NCBI GenBank assembly: GCA_021234155.1
Contig: JAJEKV010000005.1
Location: forward strand, 19,328,089 to 19,392,088
Direction of reading: 5' to 3'
DNA length: 64,000 bases
Source of the DNA: Isoetes taiwanensis
Taxonomy: Eukaryota; Streptophyta; Lycopodiopsida; Isoetales; Isoetaceae
The notes below the pieces were generated by a model. That model did not search any database. It saw only the letters and a list, made by a program, of their open reading frames with translations, and had not been told where the DNA came from. The position numbers and the translations under genes are program-made. The first letter of the stretch is position 1. Every line of letters starts with the position of its first letter. Below, piece after piece: positions 14,501 to 26,241 of this stretch.

Positions 14501-14657
14501 GATTGAGGGATCAGTGCGAAGCGGGCAATCTTGCTTGTAATAGCGTTTAGAAGCCCCTGCCCGCCTGGAGAACGGGAATGCTGCGGTGCATACAAATTCC
14601 CTTTGTCATTGTTGAAATGCACGGAATATGCGAGAAAAAACAAACGCAGATTAGAGA
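11597..14657. repeat. Tandem unit L3, truncated
   Basis: Third unit of the left array. Homology to L1 and L2 stops at about offset 3050, near 'cagattagaga', after which unrelated sequence begins. The array is therefore broken here by a deletion or insertion junction, whereas the right array continues past the window edge. Confidence 0.85.
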
Positions 14658-16552
14658 GCAAGATAACCTACTTATAAAGACCCTTGTTGTTTAAATATGG
14701 CTCTCTCAAAAGTAAGTAATGCATAATATAAAAAAGTGCTATATTAGAGTGTGTAGATACATGGAATGAAATTATTACTAAATGTAATTATAGAACAAGG
14801 CGATATTCATAAGACAAATCCAAAAACAAAATCTTAAGACTCAGTAAGCATGAAGGCGTATAATACATATCATAGCAGATGCCCGGACAAGATGTTCTTC
14901 GACAAGCCCCATGGTCTCCTTCCAAAATGTGAAATTGCAAGAACTTCTCCAAGCATGGAATGCCAAAGTTGCATTCTAAATCAAATGACTTATGAGATGA
15001 AAAATGGAGTCCCGCATTATAGAAAAAGAGAAAGATTTAAAATAAACATTTTACCTTACTTGTCCCTCCATTCATCTAATAGGTCGCCCCTCGGCCGCCT
15101 CCCCTCGATAGGAAATAAGGAGGAGAAAAGATGGAGCTATGTCCCCTGCCAATATTTTAAATAAAGACTCGAGTCTAGCAGGGAAAACTTCGCCTAGAAT
15201 TTAAACCATCATCGGAGTTATGAAAGAAATGAGAGTCGCATAGTCCATTCATCACAAGTCTCGCTTTTGAAAGCAACAAAGAAGAACAAAACACAAGAAC
15301 CATCTTCATTTAGAAAACATGGCATGAAGTCAGGTAATTCATTTGGAAAATATGGCATGCGATGCTTGCACATCGATCATATAACTCCACCTCGGGCGCA
15401 TGCTTTTGCACACGGGCGCTAGGGATGGCTTGGTGCAAAACGATTGTTTCTTTTTTCTCGACAAAGAAAGCCATAGATGCCATAGCTCGTTAGCAAAGTC
15501 TCTTCCTTTAATGGCTGGAGGCTAGAGGTCAAGAGGAACAAGAAGACCATCGCCATCGCTGGAATTTTCTTTACTTTCTAATTTTCCTAACCAGAGATGC
15601 TAAATTAGATTTATCTAACCGCGATGGAATCAATTTGGCTCTATGTGGTATGACACGCGGTATAGCTAGAATCGCAAAGAATTTGTGCATCTCGAAAGTT
15701 AGGCAACCCCCGCTAAAAAAAAAAAAGAAAAAAAAAAAATCAAAAAATCAAAGAATAGGAGAGAGGGAATTCAATTCTGCCAAGCCGTAATCGGGAGTAA
15801 AGCCCGATTCTCGCTTTATAGTCAGCTTTGTTCTTTTGTTAGAAAAATCCATCCGCTTGAAGTAAGTCCAAGAAAAGGAAAAAATTGACCCCGTAGCCTA
15901 CCGTCGCTTTGCCATCCGTGATATTCAAAAGGAAAAACTTGATCTTCCGACCGCAGTGCTAGAACCGACCTATCCCTCAAGATTCTATGATTTGTTGAGA
16001 GGAAGGAGAGCCCAAAAATTTTTTGAGAAGAGGATTCTGATTGCTATCTAGATTTTGCCATGCCGAATTAGCAAAGCCGGATTTGCCCCGCCGCTTGGGG
16101 TGGAGGGGAGGGGGCTATATACAAAAGTAATCCTTGTAACGCATTAAAATTCAAAGTGAGGAGGGCTCTTTGACAAAGTTGCAAGGTAATGAACTGAGGT
16201 CTAAAAATTCAAGCAAAATATAGCTCCGCTAAAAAACAAAGCCTTCAAAGCAAGGAGGGAATCAGATTCCATCGCATCGTGCCCGCTCTACCATGCCTTC
16301 GCTTTTTGGCGCTGAAAGACAGCTTTTGATTTACGATTCAAGAAGGGTCCGATGAGTGGATCATGGGTCGCAGTGAGCTAATCATAGCCTCGTGTGGGCG
16401 GATCATGGGCGTTTTCCCCGGCGCATAGATGGGCGATGCACTAATTATGGAGACCCCCTATATCGTTCGATTTTGCCCTATTCCTTTTCCTACCTATTAT
16501 ATTCTTGCATATTCGGATATCTAAGGCAAACCTAGATAAAATTTAAGGGTAA
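14658..16552. other. Intergenic, nothing recognised
   Basis: No supported gene. A 104-codon open frame at 14850-15164 has no recognisable domain. An A-rich tract at about 15714-15742 resembles an old poly(A) tail or simple repeat. The part at 15760-16280 has a more balanced composition that looked organelle-like, but I could not tie it to a known gene. Confidence 0.5.
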
Positions 16553-17461
16553 AATTAAATGGAAAAACTACCGTAAAATTCTATGAGTTTTTCCACTACC
16601 AAAATGCCTTTATGAGTTTCAAAATTACCAAGATGCCAATCGCTTAAATAATAAAATATATTATATAGAATTAGCATACAATCAAATTACCAATTTGCTC
16701 CTACACACCGAACTTAATTACCAAAAACCCCTACACACCGCTTAATTACCAAAAATGGTATTACACACCAGTTTTGATCAATCTACACCAAACTAATCAC
16801 CAAAATGCCCTATACACCAAGTCTTAATTACCAAAAATACCCCTTTACATAATAAGTCTTTAATTACCAAAATGCCCTTACATACCTATTCTACTCAATC
16901 TATACTAAATGCCTCAAGAATATAAGTTTAAATTCAACAAAGATATTGGCGTAAGTCACAATCATCACCAATTGGAACCCTGCTAACCCGCATACATTGT
17001 GGTCTCTTCCATTACGCTCTTCCATAAAGATATTCTTCACTACATCTTCTTCTCTTGTGTGCATGCATTTAGGTTTTGGATATCTAAGAGGTCTCGGGAG
17101 ATGTGGCTGGTGGTAACATGCTCCAATAACATCATCATCGCACTAAAACTACAAGAAACGGCTCCTTTGTAAGTGTCACAACAAGACCGTAGGGTATTTT
17201 GGTAATTAAATTTGATGTATAGGGCATTTTGGTAATTAAGTTTGGTGTAGATTGATCAAAATTGATGTGTCATGCCATTTTGGTAATTAAATTTGGTGTG
17301 TAGGGGTATTTTGGTAATCAAGTTTGGTGTCTAAGGGCAAATTGGTAATTTATTTGTATATTTATTTAAGTCGGGCATTTTGGTAATTTTGAAACTCATA
17401 AGGGCATTTTGGTAATTACATAAACTCATAGGGGCATTTTGGTAGTTTTCCCAAATTAAAT
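16553..17461. repeat. Long inverted repeat (foldback element) built of a short minisatellite
   Basis: The left arm, about 16553-16843, starts AATTAAATGGAAAAACTACC. The right arm, about 17191-17461, ends GGTAGTTTTCCCAAATTAAA. Each arm reads as the reverse complement of the other over ~270-290 bp, with a spacer of ~345 bp. Both arms are made of degenerate repeats of 'TTAATTACCAAAATGCCC' plus 'ACACACC'. The layout fits a foldback or MITE-like transposon. If transcribed it would form a long hairpin and could feed small-RNA production. No transposase frame is present. Confidence 0.85.
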
Positions 17462-20000
17462 ATAAATAATGGAGAATTGGTAAACCATAGATTTTTGATG
17501 CCATGATTGTGGATGTAGTAATATGTCACAGACAACATCCGGTTAGCTTGGTGACATCATGTAAAATGCATTTAATATAATGTTGAAAATTAAGTGTGCC
17601 ATATTTTCCTTGTTATTTTACCTTGGAATCCAACTAATGTTATAAAAAAGAATAATTCTATAATTTTGATTCCACTATATATATATAAGGAAAATAAAAA
17701 TAGAAAGTGTTAATAACTGGATATTAGTGTAAACTGCAGTGTTGCAACTATAGTGATATATTGTTGTGTTTAATGTTGATACTCTAGCAATATAGTGGAA
17801 ACTAATTATTATTTTCTCACAACCATTGCTCTCGAACTTGAGTTCGATGTTTGGATTGGGTAGCTAACACAACCATCGAGATTCTCTATATGGTAGAATC
17901 ATTCAAAAACTATTGAGGCATCCATGGATCTTGATCCCGTAAGGGAAGGAGCTTGTTAGCTGAACACTTGGTAAGGTAGAGCAAGGAATGGAGTGACTTT
18001 GGTCGTTGTTAAGAAGAGGGCAACAAAATTTCCAAGAGAAAGGAGGGAACTCGAAGTTGTTGATTCGCCGCCAGTAGCAAATGGTGGAGGTTTTTAAGTA
18101 AAGACATTCGTGAGGTAGTCTTAAAATATCGCAGAACTTTGAAGGTGGCACTAAAAGTACTACAACTTTGGAGGTTGCACGTGTCGCGTACGTCCCAAGA
18201 CAACTTGGACAATCTCTATGCATGGCTTAGATAAATTTATGATGAGTTTAGTTTTCCTCCATCTAGGATCTTAAAATACAAAATGAAACTAGATTTCATG
18301 CTAGAAAAGTCAAAGGGCCTCAAGATGGTAGGAAAGGGAAAATAGGGTGAGTGAGATTGTCATGAACATAAGGGAATGGGTTAGAATCCTAATATGTGTA
18401 AATGTTGAAGGCTTTAGAATACCCAACTTGTACATCTTCAAGGGCACTCAAATGAGACAAGGCAACATTGCAAGACGTGAGGAGGGAACAATATAGGTTA
18501 TCCAATGTTCAAGATGGCTGATAATTGAACTTTTTAAGTCTTGTCTATCACACTTTTTAGGAAAAACTCCCGTGTAGTCTCTTCCAAAAATAAGCTTCAT
18601 CTTATCATTAATCGATGGTCATGGTTTTGACAAGGAAGATTCACTTTGATGCCATACAATCGACCTAAATGTCAGAGGAGTTTTTTTTGGGACCCATTTC
18701 CACACACATATACTAAGGAGTTAGTGGGTTTTGGCCATTACTTGGGGTGAACTTTGTATGAAAGGTGAAATTTGCCTTTCAAAAAGATTGTATAATGATG
18801 TTTTTGGTCACGCCGCATGCGCATGGCATATCGGGTTTTGTAAAAGTGCATTTCCTCGGCAGCCATGTGGAGTCGCATGTAATATTGGTCGCTAAGAAAA
18901 TGGCATCCACTTTGCTTTGCAGCCTACACGCATTTTTCATTTGGTTGTAGCCCGCTTTTGCTTTTTTCAAGACATTCTTCAAAAAGACTTAGGGCTGCCT
19001 ACATTGTAGAACTAATATTACAAGAAATCGAATCGGGTTTGACACCAAACAACATTAAGTTTAGTGCAATGTGTATTTGGCTTCCAATGCCGATAAAGTA
19101 AAGCCATATGCCTTGAAAGTGCAAGGTTTGCTTGCAATGCTCAAGGGGAACCCGGCAAATACACCTGAACCCATGGAAGAAGGCATAACTACAAGGGACC
19201 ATTTAGCGTAAGAAGACAATCATATGACCCATATAGAAGAGTATGTTTATGAGGAGTTCAACATGGAGGATATATGAGAACCATAGCCGAGGGAGACTTG
19301 TCATGGAGCTACAAAGGGCGGTTGCCACAAATACCGTGCTCATTAGTGGCTTACAAGCATGTATCTGGGCCATTAGATGCAAGGAAGCCAAGGCACTTGC
19401 ACCTGATCCGGAGGGAGAGTATACATCTTCGGGGTGATGGTTTCTACCAAGCCTTGGCAGCTGAAAAGGCCAGAAGGGTTGAAGCTAAGAGGTTGAAGTT
19501 GAAACAACTTGCATCTATAAAAAATTGAAGCAGCCAGGAGAGAGGCTAAAAGGGAGAAGTTGTGAAGAGGGCATAACTAAATAGGAAGGGAGGGGGCTGA
19601 TGTTGCATTTGAGGCAAACCACTATAAGGCTAAGGGACTTTATATACACTAAGAGTAACATTTGTTTTTTGTTTCTAAAAACCCTTGAGTGAAGAATAAG
19701 TAATAAAAGGCTAACAGAGGTTAGAAATAATCTGAGAATGAGGCAAGGACTAGGCCCAATTCCAACTTGTACTTGAGGGATACCCAAGAAGTAGGTCAAA
19801 TACATGGTCCAATCAGACCTGGATAAAGTTAGCATATGGAAGATGCCAGTCAGCAACAGCCAGATTCTGTACATGTATGTCAGCCTAGAGGATATACACA
19901 TCCGCTTCTGATGATATTAAAGGAGAGCAAAGCATTAATATTGAGGATTATCTACCTTTATCCGCCCAATGCCAAACATCATTAATACAGCTTAGGGTCT
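17462..20000. other. Intergenic / old unclassified repeats
   Basis: AT-rich start with a short TATATATATA run near 17680. Short open frames at 18765-18950 and 19243-19528 have no family signature. The second ends in a Lys/Arg/Ala-rich stretch (AEKARRVEAKRLKLKQLAS) that could be the tail of a decayed gag-like or coiled-coil protein. I do not assign a function. Confidence 0.4.
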
Positions 20001-22439
20001 CCAATAAAAAAAGATGGGACCCGACCAACAAAGAAATAGCCCCCCGACACCATGCTGACATTAATGTTCAGAATCTCATTAGAATGGACATACAGGGTTG
20101 GGTGTTGCATCTAATAGTGGAACACAACATGATAAAGTCAGAGCCATAGACAAAGCGAGGTTTATAAGGCAAATGGTGGAAATTACGCCGATTTTGATAT
20201 TATATTCTCGCCACTACATGGAGGGTTGAAATGGCACAAGTCTATTAAGTAATCATTTGATATTATTCACTTTCACATTCGGGCCGCAAAATGACTCGGT
20301 CATTGTAGGGAATACAACCAATCTTAAGATTTGGGGAGAGTGACAACAAAGATCCACTCTAGACCGTGTAACACAAATAGAGAAGTTGGCTAAAATAGGT
20401 TGACATTGATGTATGACATATTTTAAGAACCATGGTAAACTAATCTATTGTTGCAATTATCTCAAAACAAAGCATAAACCCGAAAAAAGATTAGGGCTTT
20501 TAATTTGTGCCTAGATTGTACTTTATATTTGACATTGCAAATTGAATACAAATTTAGCGCCCATTTGGCACGCCAATTCCCGTGGTGCTAGCTTTATGTA
20601 AAGATCTTTACTTGATCAAATGATGTAATCTAATATTGTGGACATAAGATAATTTTGGTTCAAGTGACAAACAACAGGATATTTTACAAAGGTATTCGTG
20701 AATAACAAACTTTAGAACTGCCTGGCAAAACTAGCAGAACCTGCCATGTTTAGTGATGCCTTAGATTGAATCAAAGTGCAATGATTATGCAGCAAATTCA
20801 TGACGAAGTTGGTAGTAAATAAGGCTTATATACATCAAATAAAGAAATTATGCCATCTAAGCTTTACGCTTAAGTAGAATAAAAAATCATGATTGCACGA
20901 CAAATAATTATACAATAATACTAGGTCATTTCTTTGCCTGGTATTGCGTGTTACATTTGGAAGCCCATAGGGTTGCTATTTGACCGAGCCACAAGGGTTA
21001 TTACACATCCGTGAGAAAAAGGAACACAGCTTGCATATTTAGAAGGAAGGAGGAGGAGGTTCGCTGATAGGTGGTCGAGAAAAAGAAAGGCAGAGGAAAG
21101 CATGGCGAAAGTCTAGGTGCCATTAGGGGATCAAAACACAACGTTGTCGCCTTTTGCTTATCATGATTCAACAATGGACTAAATTAGTACCCGCCAAGAA
21201 GATCAGCCTCGGGACACTACTTTGTGCAAAACCTCCACATTCAAATGGATGCAACGGCATTGGCTTAATTTCACCGCTGTTAACATGCAATTTTGATGCT
21301 GGAAATTACTAGCATCTATTGTAGCCGTGGAAAGAAGAGGATTCCATGGGATACCCTTTAGTGTGGGAGGGGTTTCTCGCTCCAGTTGTTGCAGTGTTGT
21401 GCCCCATGGATGGGAGTGTAGAGCAAATGATTTGCGGCCCATTTTTTATTGAGTTGAAGGTGAACCTAGGAGGCGTAAGAGTATCAATAGAACCGAAAAG
21501 AAAATAAGAGCATATATTGAGAGGAAGAGGGAAGAAGAAGAGGTGTGATTAATTTTGGAATAGCTCGTACTTCCTTTTAAACAGGGAATGCAATGACTTT
21601 GTCCCCAATTGTGCGAGGACAGATTTTCAATATTTTGAGCTTTAAGTTCAAATTCATTTGGCTACAATTGGGGTAAAGGGGATTCCGATCAAACTAGCGG
21701 ATCAATCCCTCAGAATTGTTCTTGAGTTCCAGATTTGGACAAAAATTTTGGCAGTGATAGCAGTTGAAAAAACCACCGATGAGTGGTTGAGGCCACCCTG
21801 ATAGTAGTCTCGAGCCTCACAACCACGAGAATGCCATGAGATGGAAGTTCATGGTTGTTGCATGATAGCACCCGCCTGTTACCTCGTTCAAGGGCATGCG
21901 TGTTGCATGACATTCAATGCCTGATGCACAGTCAGGGGGGCCTATACCCTGCATGCCCATGCCTCGACTGCGATGCAACATGGCGACAACCGAGGTTGAG
22001 GATGACATCAAGTATCCGATTATGTTGGCAAAGGAAGTTTTCGATTAATTGACCCTAATTATTTGGAGCTCTACTCTTAAGTGTACGAAACATGGCGACT
22101 ATACCCTAAACAAAAACCTCAAAGTGTCATAACTTAAGTATATGGGAAAGGCCCGTTGGGCAAAATTCTGGTATAAAAGGTGGTCGATGAAGACATGCCA
22201 GAATGTTGCCCACCGCGCCTTTCGCCGAATGTAGAGTTTGACTTAGATAGCATTTTGCCACGTCATCACCAGGTCAACCATACAAAAGGTAAATTGCCCC
22301 GCCACCGCCATTTTTGTGCTTTTTCTTTTGGCCATGGCATTTTATCTTTTGTAGCCCCGGGCCATGGCGCTACATGTTTTGGCTATGGTGCCGACCTCTT
22401 TTGTAGTTTTTAGCTCCTATCCGCTATGGCGATAAGTTT
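20001..22439. other. Intergenic, nothing recognised
   Basis: Mixed sequence without a supported gene on either strand. Between 22290 and 22430 there are several copies of short 'GCCATGGC'-type words, which lead into the degenerate repeat that follows. Confidence 0.4.
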
Positions 22440-22900
22440 AGAGTGTGGCACCTTAGTTTTCCCTGCTCTTGCGAAGTCTTTTGAAGTTTTTGCAAAGTTC
22501 TGGAAGTCTGCCAACTTGTTACGAGTTTTTCTCGAGATCTTACAAGTTTTTGCCGAGATCTTACGAGCTTTGTTGAGAACCTGCTAAGTTTATGAAGACT
22601 TTGGTGACTTTTGAAGTCCGCGGATATACTTTGTCGATTTTCTTAGGAGCTTTGGTGAGAATCACTGACTTTTGAAGATGCTGCCAAGTTTTGAAGATCA
22701 AGGTCGAAGTTTTGAAGACTTTGTTGAGTTCTCAAGACTTTTGCTTACTTCTTACGAAGTTCTTTTCCGATTTTTTGTCGAGATTTGCCGAAGTTTTTCA
22801 AATATGCAGCTTGGTATTAAGTTCTTTCTTTAGTTTTTGTAGTAATATAGTTTCTTTAATCACTAACCTTTTGTTTTCCGTGTTATGGAGGCTTTCGGAG
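22440..22900. repeat. Degenerate GAAGTTTT/GAGATCTTACGAG-type repeat
   Basis: About 450 bp built from irregularly spaced variants of 'GAAGTTTTTG', 'GAGATCTTACGAG', 'GAAGACTTTG' and 'GAAGTTCT'. The period is not constant (roughly 20-35 bp). It lies directly upstream of the first recombinase exon and could be an eroded minisatellite of that element. Confidence 0.55.
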
Positions 22901-23138
22901 GCTTATAAAGTTGTTGAGATTGTAAAGTTTCGGCTAATGTAGCTTTTGCCGCTATTGTTTCCTTTTGTTATAGTTTATTTGCCGAAGTTTGTGGTCTATC
23001 AACTGTTATAGCCGAGTTCTTTTCTCGCCATTCCAAAATAGCATTGGAAGACCTTTGGTTGAACATCACCAAGGGGTGGGAATAGTTGAACATGTTGTCA
23101 TGACTTAGACTTTGAGATAGGAGTTTAACGAGAATGAT

Positions 23139-23473
23139 ATGGGGGAATATGAAAATGATGTGCAAAATATGCCAGGTTTGTTTTTGCCTGATGAAAGTGA
23201 TAAGGAAAATGGTTCTGTTGATAGTAATAAACCTAGAAAAGGAGTGGCACTTTTAGAAATTGATGCAGATCTTGTAAAAGAAGTGAATGAAGCTAGGAGG
23301 AAAATGGATAAAATTGAGTAGACCGTAACCGCATTTGATGCTTGGCAAGTTAAGTATGGGCTGCCGATTGATGAGAAGATTGAGGGTCTCAATGTACGCG
23401 AGTTTGTAAGAATGTTGAAAAGATTTATGCTTCAAGTTTGCAAGATCAAAGGAGGCTGTTATCCTCCTGAGAC
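23139..23473 (+). pseudogene. Crypton-like tyrosine recombinase, N-terminal exon
   Basis: The frame opens with an acidic N-terminus (MGEYENDVQNMPG..). It then reads, past an in-frame TAG at 23319, FDAWQVKYGLPIDEKIEG..REFVRMLKRFML..YPPET. This is the layout of the SAM-like core-binding domain of eukaryotic tyrosine recombinases of the Crypton and Crypton-derived type, with a short helix, 'DLxxFVxxLxRFxLEV', then 'YPPxTL'. A consensus donor GTAAGTA follows at 23474 in phase 2. The next coding exon (33215) starts so that the frame continues YPPET-LQDMFWKFGA, so the two belong to one gene across a 9.7-kb intron. The true start is uncertain. The internal stop makes this copy defective unless it is a sequencing error. 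Confidence 0.6.
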
Positions 23474-23662
23474 GTAAGTATTTGAATCTTCTTTTAATTT
23501 TTTTTTTTTTTTAATTAACAGTTGTTTCTTATGTAAAAGATGGCATTCCTATGGGGAGTAAATTGCTATCTCCTTTAGTTTGTTTAATTTGTGTAGCAGA
23601 TTAAAGGCCTAGGACCTATGACATTAATGGTTCTAAGGATTGTTTATGATGATATGGTTATA

Positions 23663-25432
23663 GAATAGAATAGAATAGAATAGAATAGAATAGAATTGTT
23701 TTTATCATCCAATTTGAGACCAATCGGCCTATGGGACCCAATATAAAGCGCAGCAGCCACATTATCGCCCCGGATTAAAAACCCCACCAAGGGTTTTCGA
23801 GGAAAACCGCGGGCAAAGAATAAGACCGCCGACATCAATTAAATGGTTGATCGGGGCATATCCGAGCCCTCAAGTCCAAGATTTCCCGAATGTATGATCC
23901 GAAAGTGCACCAAGTCGCGCCCAAGATCATGTGTAGCTGCTCATCGCCCTAATCAACCGAGCATAGCGCGGTTCAATATGATCATAAGGCCGGGTAGCTC
24001 GAAAGTGTGACATTCATCCTCAACAGCCCCGCCCGGCAAAGACCGACAAACCCTATCCCGACGCTGCTCCCCAATCCATTGGCATGTCTCAACCGGAGAT
24101 GGTGGGCACCGTGGCGAATGGAGGCGATATGCCCGCGCTTTTCATAGGCGATGTGAACGAGGGTAGCGCTGGTGGGCCTCGTTGTAATGTGGGATTTATG
24201 TGTCGCTTGTAATGTAATCGCTTTTGACTTGCTCCAGAGCCCCGAATCCCAAAGCTTGCTGGAGAAACAAGCATCAATATAACATCTCAAAGTTGTCACG
24301 ACCGCCCTCGCTTTCTACCCGATGCACATGTGCTCCTCGACATTCCATCGAAGTTAGCCATCGCGACTCTTTTTATCCTTCCAAGAATTCTTGAGTCGTT
24401 GTGGTCCCATTGCCACCGTGATAAGCCAAGTACGGTAGACGCATCATCATCCATATTTACCACCTTCCGGAAATAGACGATGTGTCTATCAAGGGCCGCT
24501 GGAAGTGGCAGGAAACCCCGCCTCCCGCAACAAAAATTTGATATGGGACCGTGGATTTCACTCCGAAAGTGCCCGTAATAAGAAGGCCTTCTCGTGACTG
24601 CTCTAAGTCGCCCAAGTAGCAAGGGACACCACCGGGCCCCTGCACTTCAACTCCGCATTTCAAAGAACGGGCTCTACCAATACCCCGAACAGATGTGCTT
24701 TGATGCCCCCAATCATATAGTTCTCGCTCAGGGTTATTGTTCTCCGCATTGCATAGAGTGCTTTCCACCGCCGCTACACGCAATCTTATGGAAGCGCCCC
24801 AAAGATAGTGTAGAAGGAAACTCCACTCCCGCATACTTGTAGGTGGGTGTCACCTCCACTTGTTGCCCTCGATAAGTGAATGAAGGGGCCTTGGATGGCG
24901 CGAGGATGAGATTAGGACCACCTTGGTCTTGGCCGATTGACGCTCATGTCCTGTGGGCCTCGGCAGAATGTATCCGCAGCATCTAAGTGAGACCGCATAT
25001 CCTCCGGAGTGTGAGCTAAGAGGTCAACATCGCTCTGAGATAGATGAGTTGTCCGATGACCGATGCAAAAGTTGGGTCCCGCCACCCCATTGTCCATGAG
25101 CCGTTGTTCCAACCGGTCAATGTACGCACTCAAACAATGTTGGGGAAAGAGGACATCTCGGCGGACCCTAACATCGCTAATGAATGGTTGTCCCGGCCAT
25201 CCGTGATCCGCCTGCATAACTCTCGCATAAACCAGATAATCGTGATTTTGCATATCCATAGGAACCTCTAGTTGCCGCAATCTTTCCCATAACTTTTCCC
25301 GAGGCATGGTGTCAAAAGCCTTCGCAAAGTCAACAAAGCAACAATACAGTCCCTACCGACTTTTTCGCTTATCCTCAACCAAAGTCCTCAATGTGAAGAT
25401 ATGATCAATGGTTGAATGCCTGTGGGTCTCAA
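23663..25432 (-). mobile_element. LINE retrotransposon, 5'-truncated, inserted in the PLE left repeat
   Basis: On the - strand, broken frames read MPREKLWERLRQLEVPMDMQ (about 25307 downward), then ..DVDLLAHTPEDMRSHLDAAD.. (reverse-transcriptase palm), then ..FGVKSTVPYQI.. and ..HINPTL.. near the C-terminus. This is the order of a plant LINE ORF2 from mid-RT to the 3' end. The 3' end lies at 23663 and carries a (TTCTA)n tail on the element strand. The right pseudo-LTR shows the uninterrupted site (GGTTATAGGGATGCTC at 31411), so insertion and 5' truncation are directly visible. Several frameshifts; no full-length product is possible as read. Confidence 0.8.
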
Positions 25433-25731
25433 GGGATTCTCTTTTTTCAAACTTCCAAAGTACCAATCGATGGAGTACCAATGATATGATTCATCGCGGA
25501 GTTATATTGGGCCTGAAAGTTAAATAAGCATAGGTGTACCGCTTTGAAAGCTATACACCCTTAGTGCTTAGAAATAGGACTTTGACAAATTGGAATGTAA
25601 TGCAGCATATTGATAATGTGCATGATATTTGCACATGAACTATTATCCATCATAAGGGAAGAAAATTGATTAATATTTAACGGACCATGAAGAATGAAAT
25701 AACTCCCTTTAGGGCTTATCAACAAGAGTGA

Positions 25732-26241
25732 ATGATGGTTTACGATGATGAACCGGCCGAATCGCTTTTGAAGAACCGCGTCGGCAATAGGTACTCTATT
25801 TCCCTTGATAAATATGGAATAATAGTGTTAAGTTTTAAGAGCAACGACATGTTTATTACCGGACTTGCCGCTTCGGCAAATGTACCTGTGTTGAAAAATG
25901 ACGCGCAAAAAAAGGAGATCTAAATATGGCTACTAGGAAGAGGATTGAGGAAGAAAAAGCCAGCTTCTACAAAAATCAAGAGCAAGTTCTTCTAATATCA
26001 CAAGACTGTGGATTACCTTTGAGGCTAGAAATGATTTGGTAAGAGGCATCGCCTGGGGTTAAACTGCGGCAAGAATTTGTCCAATGCATGTGATCAAGAA
26101 AGTGTGGCACAAGAAATAGTACAAAAATTCGCTTTTTTAGAGGAGCAGGATGATGGAGAGAAGAGCATCAAGAATTTCCCTCCCAACAAAAAGCAAAAGC
26201 ATCCGCCAAGACAAGGGAAAGAAACCGCAAGCTCATCAGTT
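25732..26241 (+). pseudogene. PLE exon 1, left copy (frame-damaged)
   Basis: This is collinear with the open 151-codon frame in the right pseudo-LTR (31810-32265). It has several single-base changes that split it into pieces ending at 25923 and about 26040. The 3' part (KASSIKIKSKF-like, then DDGEKRIKNFPP-like) is still readable in alternating frames. The expected donor after 'TCATCAG' has lost a G compared with the right copy. It would encode the basic N-terminal region that precedes the exon at 27205. Confidence 0.5.

Noticed and set aside
3072..14657. Recurring short frames in the 4.26-kb units, e.g. the MPPPKQ.. frame at 4503
   Set aside because: They shift or stop differently in each copy and show no domain, so the unit is treated as non-coding.
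15760..16280. Mitochondrial DNA insertion
   Set aside because: The composition looked organelle-like, but no gene or known intergenic word could be identified.
19243..19528. Lys/Arg/Ala-rich frame as a functional coiled-coil gene
   Set aside because: Two overlapping frames of similar length, no start or splice context, and no recognisable family.
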